64,000 bases of DNA from Neoceratodus forsteri (lineage: Eukaryota > Chordata > Ceratodontiformes > Ceratodontidae): contig CM028131.1 of the NCBI GenBank assembly GCA_016271365.2, forward strand, positions 283,090,001 to 283,154,000. Direction: 5' to 3'. Shown here piece after piece: positions 1-10,746 of the stretch (its first letter is position 1; each line of letters begins with the position of its first letter). A program made the translations under genes and the position numbers. The notes under the pieces are model-generated. The model ran no database searches, was not told the DNA's origin, and saw only the letters and a program-made list of their open reading frames with translations.

Positions 1-102
1 TGGTCCGAGGTACTTTCTTTGAGCTTGGTACTTTGACCCATCAATGGGACTCTCTGGATAAGACTGATTTTTGGAAGATATGAAAGTCATGTACTTATTG
101 TA
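1..102. other. Flank outside Gypsy A, nothing recognised
   Basis: The first 102 bases precede the LTR terminus TGTAACCCC. I recognise no element or coding signal. Any target-site duplication cannot be tested, because the other end of Gypsy A is truncated. Confidence 0.5.
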
Positions 103-2170
103 TGTAACCCCTAGGTGGCATTATTCCAAGGGCTACTACCCCTGCCAGTCTTCTTAATAACAGGTTGAGGGGCCTGGGTTCCAAATTAGCAAGTACTGGG
201 GTACCCCACTCTCAGTAAACACAAAGGATTGGTGCATCTACCCAGAGTACAGTTTGCAGGGCCATCTATCTAGACTGGTACAGCTCTCTGGGAAGCTATA
301 ACCACCCACAATCCCACCAAGTGACCCAGTACCTGTTAACTGACAATAACCATTAGCAGCATTCGATAGTTTTGCAACAGGCATTAATAATATGCTCACA
401 TGCCTTGCACTTCCCACCAGGGTTCGTTCTTCTGACAAAACACCCTAGAACCCCTTGTAAAACAATGTTAAATGCAAGCATATACTTTCCAATGCCTTTA
501 CCCAAGTCACAGTAAGTTTAAACCAAACAATGATATACTCACTAGCCAGCTGAACAATAAACAGCAAATCTAGTTTATTAAGGGGATGTGAACAAGGAGG
601 GGTGTGAATTTAAGCAAATGATTACTGTTCTGGTTTGTGCCAGGTTACTTTGCATGCAGTCAATTTAGTCCCTTTGTTAAACAGTCTTGCAGCTACTGGG
701 TATCCAGGATGTAATGCTGGCTGGCCAGAATCAGTCCCCAGGGTTGCTGGCGTTGCAGCTGTTGTAGGGGTCTTTGAAGGAAAAAAGATAATTAAACAAA
801 GGCAAGCCAAGACTTTGGGCTAGTTGTATCCATGGCCGGCTGGCCTAGTTCATTGAAACACTTGTAATTTAACTGAAAGCAATCAGATACCACAAGACAG
901 TTTAAATACTCAGTGCAGGGAGCTACCCTGGATTTACTCACTGTACCAGAAGATGGATGCATGCCTGGTGAAATGGAGACCTGTGGCTTGAAGTGGCTGC
1001 ACATGGGGAAACTGGGCCAACACAACTCACCTCCACTTCATGGCCTTTCCCTGTAGGTGACTGCAATCTGTGATGATTTTCTGCGTAGGGGCTGGATCCC
1101 CGAAGCTGATCTCTCACCGGAAAACTGTATTTGGCACAGGAACAAACGGCAGGGGTCGATGGCATGGGCTCACATGCAGAAGTTGTCTCTAGAATGGTGC
1201 AGTTCATTTTGCTGGTGAAACCTCCGGCTGGTAGGCCAGTCAATTGCTGCATAGGGCTAGCTCCTTTCTGACAACCAGGAGTCCCTTGATTACAATCTCT
1301 TCTAACACAGCAGGCCCCAGCACATTCAACTGAAGAAACGCCAGACTCTCTATTTTCTTCCCTTCTGGTTCTCTACTCGGTTGCACTCTCAGCCACCTTG
1401 CTGAGCAACTGTCATAGTCTACAGAAAGGCAGTATTCTTGAATTCGCTCCCCTCTTAGGATTGAGGAGGATCTCAGGAGATGATTGTAGGCCTATACTAC
1501 ATAGGCTCTCACAGAGCGTAGATGCTCCTCTCTATTCGAATGCTCAAGTTGTACTGGTCACTGTTTAAGAACAGTTCTCGGACTAGTCCAGTTTTTCTAC
1601 AATCCATTTGGCTAAGGAAGCTGTCAATCACAGTCTTATGTTCCCATTGGTTTCTTTAGGTGCCAGACACTAGAGTTCACAGTTTCTCCCACAAGACACC
1701 TGAGCTAAGGACCCCTCGAGGTCCCCTGAGTCCTGACTGACCCAAACAGGGAAGTCCTGGACCAAACATGGCAGCTCCCATTGGGAAGTGCATACTGCAA
1801 GGAAGGTAGGTTAAACAACTTACTCTATCTCAGAAACAGTAAAGAATTAAAATTTGATATTTACAGTACAGTGTAGGGCTCCCTCTGTTCTATTAATGAC
1901 AGCAGAGTGGGGCAGATTAGGGAAGTGCATGGCTGGTCATGAGCTCCAGAATACTCAGACCCACCCCAGGCCATTTACAGTATACACACTGGCTGTGGCA
2001 TTTAAAGGGATAGTGCGGAGATATGGCATGGCACTCTTATACAAATTAACAGAAAGACACCAGCAACCATGGATTCACCATCTCTGCAGGATGTCTGCCT
2101 GGCAGTGGGCATCAGTGGAGCCCCAGGACACACTCAAGGTAAGCCCCCGATTTTTTTTGGGGGGGCTACA
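103..2170 (-). repeat. Gypsy A 3' LTR (complete)
   Basis: It begins TGTAACCCC and ends GGGGGCTACA, giving TG...CA termini. The first 1.15 kb matches 12588-13740. The end near 2140-2170 holds a short inverted repeat of C-run and G-run (GCCCCCGA...GGGGGGGC), equivalent to ends at 17440-17463 and 39603-39625 in the related LTRs. Directly inside is the purine tract complementary to 2171-2180 (minus strand AGAGGAGAT), a plausible polypurine tract. Small open frames in this interval are not real genes. Confidence 0.9.
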
Positions 2171-2868
2171 ATCTCCTCTGGTTAGGAAACTTAGCATCCA
2201 TGTCAGGTCTATGCTTTAAATAATAGTATCAATGGCAGTTTCTATTACATATAGGTTGCAACCATATACTACTATATACATTATCTGCACAGTCCTACTA
2301 TCAATATGTACACTGTAGCATGCTTTGCTCTAAATGCATTTCTTTAATCAATTGCTTTGCTCAGTTAATGGCATTTTCATCTTGACATGTCAAGTTTACA
2401 TTCCTCACTTTATTTCAAACAGTTACCCATATGCATTACCTATTTTCTTGAAACCTTTGAGCATTTGCACTAGCTTGTAAATACCTTGTACCTTTTCAAC
2501 TGACATTTTTATGGCTGTGGGCGGAGCCTAAAGCCATCCTGCTTTCTCTTAAAAAAAGGTGTTTCCATGGAACACATCTTTTAGGAGTTTTCAGTGTACT
2601 ATTCCATAACTGAAAATCACCATGACAGTTAAATAATTCCTTTTTTCTGTTTCCAATGTTATAGACAGAACTCACAGCTGCTTATCAGATATCTATTAGG
2701 AAACTGAAATAGCTTCTTAAAGAGATTCAACAGCCTCAGACATTGCACCCGATACATAGATGCCTTACCTCAGGGGAATTCTTTCTAGCCCCACATGTCT
2801 ATTGCTTGATTTTTCTTGGCAGCCATAGTGTGGGCAAGTTAGTAAACGTGATTGATCTGTGCTTTGAG
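2171..2868 (-). pseudogene. Gypsy A integrase C-terminal remnant and 3' internal end
   Basis: Reading leftwards from 2868, the minus strand encodes DLKAQINHVY, a stop, then LAHTMAAKKN. This aligns with ELKAQLNHAYQLAQIMAAKR in Gypsy B (end near 18887). It is the stretch linking the integrase core to its C-terminal domain. The frame soon collapses into stops and the rest of the C-terminal domain is not recognisable. The interval is about half the length of the Gypsy B equivalent (17464-18886), so a deletion is likely. The DIRS insertion begins directly upstream in gene order. Confidence 0.8.
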
Positions 2869-3058
2869 ATCTTCCTGGACTAAAAGTCTCCACCACTCAT
2901 TCACACTAATGTGACTATGCTGGAGGTGCTAGGACCCTGTGGGAGCCAAAAATCTTCAGGAGGGCCAGCGCTGGGAAAGGACCATGCATGCATGGCACCA
3001 TGAGACTAGCTCATGCTTGTATAGGCTATCTTGATGTCGACCCTCCAACTGCCTCAGT
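2869..3058 (+). repeat. DIRS A left inverted terminal repeat
   Basis: It begins ATCTTCCTGGACTAAAAGTC and is the approximate reverse complement of 7090-7278. Shared blocks include CCACCACTCATTCACACTAA, GGGAGCCAA.AATCTTCAGGAG and GACCCTCCAAC. Identity is roughly 80 percent by eye. Its first 40 bases recur inverted at 6800-6840 in the internal complementary region. Confidence 0.88.
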
Positions 3059-5389
3059 TCCTTTTCTCCCACCATCGAGTGCACTTCGATGTTGACGTCG
3101 CTCACCTGCCGGAGTCAACTCTTCATCGATACGACAGCAGCTTAGCTGTTCAGTATTCATTTAAGTTACCATTATTAGTGTTCTTTACTTGTTTTAAAAA
3201 AGAAGAAAAAGAAGATAATGATGAAGGAGAAGAAGAAGAAATTCTCACCTGCCATCAACAGAGTCGACCTTAGACGGTAGCGGTGACAGTAGGAAAACTT
3301 CATTTGAAAGCTGTGATGGCAGTGGGGCTGCGTCCAGTCTGCCACCCTTTGAGGAAGGGGGGGTCCAACCATGGGAAGTCCAGTGCTCGGGGGGAGGACA
3401 GTCCGCCTGATGCACAAAAATAGCGGTACTGGTTCCCAGCTCTGCTTGACCTTGAGCTCTTCTTCCTCCTGTCAGTGGAAGAAGAAATGGTACCACTCAA
3501 GGTCGCCCTCTGTTATGTCTGCACAGGGTCATTTGTGGCAAGCGGCAGGCCTGACCTGACTTCAGTGGGGTCCTCTGTGGCCCCATTCTTGACCGCCATG
3601 ATCTTCAACAGCAGGCCCCGTCCCTATCCTCAATGGGGCTCCGGTGAGCAGTTTCACCTATGGACCACTTTTTTACAGCAGGGGGGTTGACGTCTTCCCA
3701 GTTGATTTGGCCAGTGGACCCAGTTCGGGGGCCTTTGGGCCTTGAAGCCACTGGTCCATGGCCAAGTCTGGTGGGCAGGATGTGCACGGTGCCTTCTCTG
3801 GTGGCAGCACCATCGATGCTGACCCCTTGTGCCTACCCACTCACCTTTTCTTCTGCAGGGGCAGCACGGGTACTGCTTTCCTTCTCCCCCTTTCTTCAGG
3901 TCTAGGGCCAGAATGCCTGATGCCACGTGGTGCTGCTTGTGGTGCCGGCACCGCATGTGGTGTCAGCATCGTGTGTGGCGATGCCACGTGTGTGTGGTGT
4001 TGGCACCGTGGTTGGTGTTGGTTCTGTGGGTGGTGTCAGTGCCGTGTGTGGTGTCAGCGCTGTGGGTGGTGCCGGTGTTGCAGGAGGTGCCGGCACCGTG
4101 GGTGGTGCTGACTGGTGCTGTGCGGAAGTTCTGCAGAATGTTCTTTTATTTGAGGATCGCAGTCTCCGTGAAAATTTTGCAGAATGGTTTTCTGTGGAAT
4201 GAATTGCTGTTCTGAGAAATACTTTTCCGCAAATCTTAATGGTGGGGCTCAGTGGAAGAACCACTGAAATTCCAGCGGGCATTCCGTTGGTAGAATTGTT
4301 ATTCCATGCTGATTCCGTCGGTGGAATTCTGCATTCCTTGCAGCACTAATGCCAGCTCTGTGAATGGTGCTGAACCCCTCAATGCCGTTTTGGGTGGCGG
4401 AGTCTTTTGTGATTATGATTAGAAGTGGATCTGGACGAGTTTCTCCCTCTCCTGCTTTGTCGGAGATGCAGTGGATGATTCATTTCAGAGGCTAGAAGGT
4501 GAGCCTTGTGTATCAGCAGAGCCTGTAATGGAGCTTTACCTCAGGGATATGGGGTCCACCATAAAATTTCAGACTTCTTCTGTGGACCGAAGCAGACTTC
4601 TACGTTTGGAGTTCCTTCAGTCTTCAGTAAAGGTACACCCTGTGGAACATGTTAAATTCAGTGGTCGAGAGCCTTCAAGGCTGTACCGCTCCATTGATAG
4701 CGGCTTATAGCCCAATAATCTGCTAAAGTTTACTTAGACCCCTATAACACTGCCTCTAGGGTGGCACAGGGCCTGGTACCACCTTCCTGGATCCGGCCCA
4801 AGTCCCACCTCAGTTGTCTGAGGTGGACGCCTCTCGTTGTTCCTTGTGCAGTCAGAACACAAGTTCTTACTTCCTTGCTTGTTTCTAAGTTAACTGGTGG
4901 CACACTCCTTTTTCTTGACCTTGAAAAGTTAAAGTACCTGTTCAGTGAGGAGTTCACTATAACCTCAGTATTCAAGCCTTCACTTCCTTGACGTTTGGCT
5001 CCGATCTGGGTTAGAGTCTTAGGAAGCAGTTGCCATAGCTTCTCACTCACTTTCTTCCAGGAGGGTTTTTTTGAATCAGGGAAGGTGCCAGATTCACCTT
5101 CCCAGCAGCTTCTTTTCATAGGAGCCCTCCTGGATACCTCCAGGGTGAGGGTTATTCCTCCTGAGAATGGAAGAAATGACATTTCAGATGTCTCGTTACT
5201 TCATGGAAAGTGACTCTGTCTGGGCCCTTTCAATGCAGCAGATGCTGGGACTTATGCCTTCATCTGCAACAAATAGTGCTCTCCGACCACGCATCCACAT
5301 AAATAGCAGAACCTCTGACAAAATTACTTATATGGTAGATGCAGTTGGCCTAGCTTCTGCTCAGTCTACCCTTATCCTCTAATTCCTAG
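3059..5389 (+). other. DIRS A 5' half, gag-type region not resolved
   Basis: By position this should hold the DIRS gag-like ORF and the reverse transcriptase. I could align neither with DIRS B, so the reverse transcriptase has probably been deleted. A plus-strand frame at 5167-5382 (71 codons, MEEMTFQMSRYFMESDS...) is open, but I do not recognise it. Purine-rich (about 3198-3242) and GT-rich (3930-4113) low-complexity tracts generate long spurious frames on both strands. Confidence 0.45.
3930..4113 (+). repeat. GTG/GCC-rich degenerate minisatellite in DIRS A
   Basis: Roughly 24-30 bp units of the type TGGTGCCGGCACCG / GTGTGGTGTCAGCGCTGTG are repeated irregularly about seven times. All three plus frames are open and rich in Val, Gly, Cys and Trp. 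The minus frame reads as Pro/Thr/Ala repeats. This is consistent with repeat expansion rather than a protein-coding domain. Confidence 0.7.
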
Positions 5390-6065
5390 ACCACCATCTC
5401 CACGGTTGCTCTCCTGATCGGTTGGTGAGCTCACTGTCAAGACCTTCACATTCAGGTGTGAAGCCAGATGTAGGAGCATCATCTTCTCATAAAACGAGAT
5501 GAGGGCTGTCTTATACACTTTCCAAGGTCCTCTGCCACAAAGTGATTCCACTCCAGACAGATGACAAAATTGTGATGTTTTCATTAACAACCTGGGTGGA
5601 GCATTCTCCTACCCTTTGTGCAGAAAGGCCGTGGGGAGGTGAGAGTGGTGCATTGAGCACGTTGTGTCAGTTCAGTCATTGTGCAGTCACTATTTGACAA
5701 GTGGGGCAGTCCGGACCTGGTCCTTTCTTTGTCCCCTCTTAATGCAATTGTGCCTCTATCCTGCTTCAGAAATTCAGACCCTGGTGTTTCTGTCAGGATG
5801 TATTCACTCTTGGTTCAGAGGGTGCTGCTCAAGTTGTAGACAAACGGAGGCAGGATGATTCTCATCATCCCAGGCTGGCCTCAGCAGATATAATTTGCGT
5901 AAATGGTCAGTTGGAAGTTCCCCCAAGGTGACTCCCTCTACGAGCGAACCCTCTGACACAGGGACTTGGTCCATCCTTCCTGCACTTCCTTCATCTCCGT
6001 GCTGGGCTCCTGAGAAGATGAAAGGTGCAAGTTTTAGGTTTCCAGACAACCACAGAGATTTTTTT
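5390..6065 (+). pseudogene. DIRS A RNase H and downstream linker remnant
   Basis: Around 5490-5640 a broken frame encodes VFINNLGGAFSYPLCRKAVG, the RNase H block seen in DIRS elements as a NNQGGTRS..LCR type motif. Around 5800-5890 another stretch reads RMILIIPGWPQQI, matching VILVAPDWARQPW in DIRS B (near 22790-22825). That is the conserved segment between RNase H and recombinase. Several stops interrupt the frame. The upstream reverse transcriptase is missing. Confidence 0.7.
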
Positions 6066-6324
6066 AGTTGCGCATAGACCATCCAACGGGGAACTTGGGT
6101 AGCTAAGTGGTTTCACTTCACCTTCTGGTGTGCAAAGTTTCATCTGGATCCTTTTAGTTACCCCCAAGTTAATTTTGGGGTGCCTCATGAACCTGTCAAA
6201 TGCAGATCTGCATTTCTTGATAGAGAATGTTCATCTCTCCATGTTTTCAGACTATCTTGAGCCAGTAGACAACATGTTACTGGCTCAGTTACCATTACTC
6301 AAGTTTTGCCTCTCCCTCCTTACT

Positions 6325-6690
6325 TCATTAACTCCAGTATGAAGGAGAGTGTTCCCTTTATCTCTCTGAATGTCAAGAGGGTTCTGTGATTCTACATCGA
6401 CAGAACGAGGAGATATGCATCCAAGCAACTATTGTATCTTTCTGAATGCCTTGGCTGGGTCAGTCTGTTGCCATGAGATGTATTTCTACTTGGTTAGTAG
6501 CATGTCTTCGACACTAATAATCCATGGTACAGCTCAAATCGGAAGGCCAGGTTCTCACCACTCTTCCAGAGCGGTTGCGACTTTCCTGGCGGAGATTCGT
6601 AATATACCTGTTACAGATCTCTGCAAGGCGGCAAGTTGGAGCTCAGTGCATACCTTTGTGAAACACTGTGTTCTGGGTGTCCATGCCTGA
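6325..6690 (+). pseudogene. DIRS A tyrosine recombinase C-terminal remnant
   Basis: Near 6372-6405 the frame gives VKRVL, a stop, then FYIDRT. After further stops and a frame change comes HSSRAVATFLAEIR...DLCKAASWSSVHTFVKH ending at 6690. This aligns with HSTRGTAAS...DICKAATWKSVHTFTKHYS in DIRS B, about half identical. The HxxR box and the later His are kept. The expected catalytic tyrosine after KH is a cysteine (KHCVLG), so the enzyme would be inactive even without the stops. Confidence 0.85.
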
Positions 6691-6799
6691 CAGCTAACTT
6701 TCTTCGGCAGGACACTCCTTATGGACTTCTGTCCTGAGTGAGCTCTGTCTCCTACCACCCTACTCAGTGGGGTTTAATTTTTAGCTCGGTACTCTCCCA

Positions 6800-6905
6800 T
6801 TAGTGTGAATGAGTGGTGGAGACTTTTAGTCCAGGAAGATATGGAAATTACGTCCTTACTGTAATTCTTGATCTTCCTGGATGAAGTCTCCACCGCTCAT
6901 TCACA
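6800..6905 (+). repeat. DIRS A internal complementary region
   Basis: The first part (6800-6840) is the reverse complement of the left terminus. It runs directly into 6841-6905, the reverse complement of the right terminus including the 30-bp extension. In DIRS elements this region templates the join between the two ends when the circular intermediate is made. The junction reads GGAAGATATGGAAATTAC. Confidence 0.85.
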
Positions 6906-7089
6906 TGCCCACCCACCATCCCCCGAGCTCACTTGTTCTGTTTTGGTCTTCACTTCCTTGCTGTTCAGGCTGTGAAGACATTATTGAATTGACCCTTCTT
7001 ATATGGGTCATCCGGGCCTTCACATGCCCGGAAGTTAGTGTTAGGTTTTCTTTCGTTAGCTTACGCTGCACCTCCTTGGTTGAAAAGAT

Positions 7090-7308
7090 GCTGAGGAGGT
7101 TGGAGGGTCAACGCTGAGATAGTCTATATGGGCGCAATCCAGTCTTGTGGTGCCATGCACGTGTGGTCCTATCACGGCGCCGGCCCCTCCTGAAGATTGT
7201 TGGCTCCCACGGGGTCCTAATGGCTCCGGCGTAGTCCCATTAGTGTGAATGAGTGGTGGAGACTTTGTCCAAGAAGATCAAGAATTACGGTAAGTATGTA
7301 ATTTCCAT
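7090..7308 (-). repeat. DIRS A right inverted terminal repeat with terminal extension
   Basis: Positions 7090-7278 mirror the left repeat. Positions 7279-7308 extend beyond it and contain GGTAAGTATGTAATTTCC, also found (diverged) in the internal complementary region. A very similar string, GGTGAGTAATTTTTTC, ends DIRS B, although the remaining terminal repeats of the two elements do not resemble each other. Confidence 0.85.
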
Positions 7309-8195
7309 GTTTTGTATATTGCAGATAACTGTCTGCTTGAATCCATCTGGTGAAACTCCAAAGCAAACGTCCACTGGAAGACGTGCTTCCCAACAAAACA
7401 TTAACTGATACGGTGAGAAACCTGTTGCATCATTTTGGGTGCAATTATAAGTGTGCACTAAAGTACTTATCTGTTGACTCCACCTTGGCATGTCTTTTTG
7501 ATGAAGGGTGCCCAGCATGTGCAGTAATGTCCTACTAACTCTTTTGGGCTGTGAATCCCCTTGTGGGTGACAGAGAGTGGTCCTTAACTTTCTCATACCC
7601 CAGAGAAATAGCATTTGCTTAATGAGGCGACTTTCAAAGTCCTGTCCTTGGTCGGAAAGCATACGCTGTGGAGCACCATAATGTACGAAGAATTTCTCAG
7701 CATGAACCTTGACTACTGTTGCGGCTTTTTGGTCTTTTGTTGGATAAGCTTGTGCATACCGTGTAAAATGGTCTGTTACTACAAGGACATTTCCAATGTT
7801 CTTTGCATCTGGCTCCAAACTTAAAAAAAGCTATGCACACAAGCTCCATGGGAGCGCTAGTTGCAATGTTAACCATAGGTGCCGCCCTTTGTGGCTGGGC
7901 CTTTCACTGAAGGCATCTGCTATGAGTTTTGATATATTGGTCAACATTCACATTCATCTTGGTCCAATAGAAATGGGCTCTGACTAAGTCTGCAGTTCTG
8001 TCACAGCCCAAATGCCCCATTTGATCATGTAGAGCTTTCAGGACCACATGCTTAAATTTTGAAGGTAACACCAGTTGTTTCTTTACAACTTCTTCTTGAC
8101 TGTTTGTGATTTCTCAATATAATAGTTTCTCTTGAAGCTTAATTCTGGGCCACTCTGGAAACAGTAAGGCAGTTCATTGAACATTTGATCATAGT
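7309..8195 (-). pseudogene. Gypsy A integrase (zinc-binding and catalytic core)
   Basis: In gene order, the minus strand first encodes a zinc-binding stretch with HDQMGHLG (about 8030). The core follows: VVTDHFTRY supplies the first catalytic Asp (about 7775), and LSDQGQDFES supplies the second (about 7640). In the third-motif segment QGDSQPKRVSRTL, a Lys stands where Gypsy integrases carry the catalytic Glu. The frame 7285-7818 is open but loses homology where it enters the DIRS right end at 7308. The integrase is therefore both mutated and split. Confidence 0.88.
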
Positions 8196-9139
8196 TAGGA
8201 AACACCTTTCCCTTTGTTCATAGCATTTAGCACAAGTCTAAGCATGGGATCGTGATACTGTTCTTTTTGAATGTCAGCAGGGATGAGCTGAGGTACGGCA
8301 CTCAGGTCTAATGCTGCAAAATTGCAGTGGGCTAAAGACACACAGGTATCTAGAGGCCCCAGACAATCAGCTAGGCAATTCACAGTCTCGGCAGATGGAT
8401 GTTCATCTCTGTCAAACCTGTGGCACAGGGCCTTCACGGATTGTTCCGACATTCGCACCCACTCTTGATTTGAAGCAGGCCTCCTGGAGAGAGCATCAGC
8501 ATCCATATGCTTTAGGCCTGGACAGTATTCCACTGAACAGTTGTATGTTGATAGAGCAGAGAGCCACCAGTGTCCAGTTGCATCCAACTTGGCCGATGTC
8601 TGGACATACGTGAGAGGATTATTGTCTGTTTTGACCAGAATTTTGACACCTTATAAATGCTCATGAAACTGGTCGACTATGGCCCATTTTAAAGTGAGAA
8701 ATTCTAATTTGTGAACTGGATAGTTCTTTTCAGATGGTGTGAGGCTTCTGCTTGCAAATGCCACAGGACGCAGTCCTTCCTCGTACTCTTGTTAAAGTAC
8801 AGCTCCTAGGCCACTCAGGCTGGCATCTGTGTGAAGCACATATGGCTTACATGGGTCAGCATATGTCAGTACTGGGGCATGCCTAAGCTGGTGTATAATT
8901 TCCTGGAATGCTGCATCGCAATCTGAATTCCATCTTGACCCAAAGGACTTACTAGGTTTAAAGTAGACCTTGTCACCTTCCTTAACAGTACCACTCTTAA
9001 ATCTCTGATTAGTGGGAGGATACCCTTGTGACAGATTTAGCAGCAGTTGAACTACATTTATGTAGTCCTTAACAAAGTGGTGATAATATCCACAAAAACT
9101 CAGGAATCTCTGACATTCTTTGAGGTTGTTGGGCCTCGG
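8196..9139 (-). pseudogene. Gypsy A RNase H region
   Basis: The minus strand between the reverse transcriptase and integrase encodes an RNase H domain. Its end is readable as YNCSVEYCPGLKHMDADALS (about 8470-8550), the conserved close of Ty3/Gypsy RNase H. Further upstream, broken frames encode LHTDASLSGLGAV-type residues around 8815-8845. Stops interrupt it, for example near 8650 and 8790. Confidence 0.75.
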
Positions 9140-9947
9140 TCAGGTGGTTAAAGCTTCTACTTTACTTGGATCCATCTGGATGCCTTCAGAGGACACGATG
9201 TGGCCTACGTATTTTACAGAGCTTTGAAAAAACTGGCACTTGTCAATCGATAGTTTCAACCTGAATTCTTCCGATCTGTCCAGAACTTTAAACAAACGAG
9301 CCTCATGTTCCTCAAGTGTTTTGCCAAACATGATGACATCATCCAAATAGACAAGGCATTCAAGGAGGTTTATGTCTCCTACACCATGCTCCATTGGACT
9401 TTGAAAAGTGGTGGGCACTCCAGATATGCTTTGGGGCATGTGCAAGAATTTGTAGAAGCCCAGGGGACAAATAAATGCAGTTTTTTCTCTATCCTCTGGC
9501 GTAATAGTTATTTGATAATACCCACTTCTGAGATCCAGAATGGAAAACCACTGACTTCCGTTGAGGCTATCGGGAAGCATCCTGGATGCGAGGCATCATG
9601 TATTGATCTGGTATGGTCCTTCTATTAAGTGTCCTGTAATCAACACACATCCTCACCGAACCGTTCTTTTTCCAGTCCATCACAATCGGGGATGTGTAAG
9701 AGCTGTGAGACTGTTGGATAATTCCAGCTGCTAGCATCTCCTGTAGTTGGCGTCTGACGTCATCAGTGTCTGCAGGTACTAATCTGCATGATCTGTCTCG
9801 GAATAGCCTCTCGTTGTGGAGCCTGATGTGGTGTTCAGTGCCGGTAACACATCCAATGTCCCATTCTGTTAATGAAAATATTTTGCTCTGCTGTGCCAGC
9901 TTACGGCTGATTGTCTTTCCACTTACTAGGAATGGGAGACTCTCCAA
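9140..9947 (-). pseudogene. Gypsy A reverse transcriptase
   Basis: Two overlapping minus-strand frames (9567-9947 and 9140-9580) together cover a Ty3/Gypsy reverse transcriptase. Visible blocks are the fingers motif VRMCVDYRTLNRRTIPDQY, then SILDLRSGYYQI with the first catalytic Asp, and CLVYLDDVIMFGKTLEEHE with the YLDD box. The connection motif KCQFFQSSVKYVGHIVSSEG follows. The catalytic residues are intact, but a frameshift near 9570 separates fingers from palm. Confidence 0.92.
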
Positions 9948-10407
9948 AGTCTAACATATCTGGGGACATGTCACCATCCTCCTCGGTGCGGTACCTATTC
10001 TGCAACACAGCGGTATCTGTGCAGTATACTTTGGCCAGGGTACATCTTTGAGTAACTTCAGTGTCTCTGTCAGTTACATTGCAGAGCTGTACCACAACTC
10101 TTTTGGCGTAGGCATGAGCATGAACTGGCAGCACATTTGGTTTAACCAGAAGCCCATCAGGCAACCTCCCCTTTTCTGAGCTGTCCAGTATGAGTATCTT
10201 GTTCATTACATCTCTTTGGATATGCACCTCTCCTCTGACACTGCATTGTGCATTTGGTGGTAAGACAAGAGGTGATGGGTCCTTCTTCCAGTCAAATCCC
10301 ACTGGCTCATCCTTATTATTCTCTTTGGCCTGCATTTGCATCTCATAAGCCTTCTGTACCATTGCATGGATGTGTAAAGCTCATCCAGTCTTGTGGGCTT
10401 GCTTCTT
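9948..10407 (-). pseudogene. Gypsy A protease-RT linker
   Basis: The frame 9901-10362 encodes a linker with blocks EPVGFDWKKD, ILDSSEKGRLPDGLLVKPNV and HAHAYAKRVVVQLCNVTDRD. Gypsy B has the same blocks in the same place (26909-27370: EPVGIAWKKK, KLPEGLLVKPSILPTHAHAY). The conserved strand pattern resembles a second beta-rich domain following the protease. No catalytic motif is visible. Confidence 0.7.
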
Positions 10408-10746
10408 TCAACACATCTGTGCTAGGCGGCCAAACATGTGTGCATTAGTACCGATCAATAAGGGAATCCGATCATATAAGCCATTTGGAGGGCAAACCAA
10501 GGCCAATGTCCTCACAGGTTCATCCACACCTGCCATAGTGGATGGGAAAGAAAGCCATACTCTTAAGAAGCAAAGGTATAAGTAAGATTTATCACTTAAA
10601 CCCCATCCGTGCAGTCCATCTAGGGGTTGTAGAGGGTGGTCAGACAAGTGCTGGTCATACCAGTCTTTAAATATTATGGTGACCTGAGATCTGCTGTCCA
10701 ACACGGCTTGGGCTGGGATTCCGTCAATATGTACAGTGGTCTCCAT
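10408..10746 (-). pseudogene. Gypsy A aspartic protease
   Basis: This minus-strand frame of 112 codons encodes METTVHIDGIPAQAVLDSRS followed by QVTII. In retroelement aspartic proteases the active site is D-S/T-G, and here Gly is replaced by Arg (LDSRSQ). Gypsy B retains LDSGS. A second family feature, PLLIGTNAHMF, is present near the end. An in-frame TGA at 10747-10749 separates it from gag. At the same position Gypsy B has TCA, so the intact family probably made one Gag-Pol polyprotein. Confidence 0.85.

Larger units (their letters stand above)
2869..7308 (+). mobile_element. DIRS A: DIRS-like tyrosine-recombinase retrotransposon, internally deleted
   Basis: The element has inverted terminal repeats of about 190 bp (2869-3058 and 7090-7278). 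A 30-bp extension follows on the right end only (7279-7308). An internal region at 6800-6905 is complementary to both termini joined together. This split inverted-repeat design, with RNase H followed by a tyrosine recombinase and no integrase, defines the DIRS order. Reverse transcriptase is absent, and only RNase H, a downstream linker and the recombinase C-terminus remain, all with stops. The element sits inside the Gypsy A integrase gene in opposite orientation. Confidence 0.88.

Noticed and set aside
3175..3500. Overlapping frames on both strands near 3200-3500
   Set aside because: They lie over a purine-rich simple tract and show no homology to DIRS Gag.
3902..4282. Pro/Thr/Ala-rich 126-codon minus frame
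   Set aside because: It is the antisense of a GT-rich minisatellite. The repeat explains the open frame.
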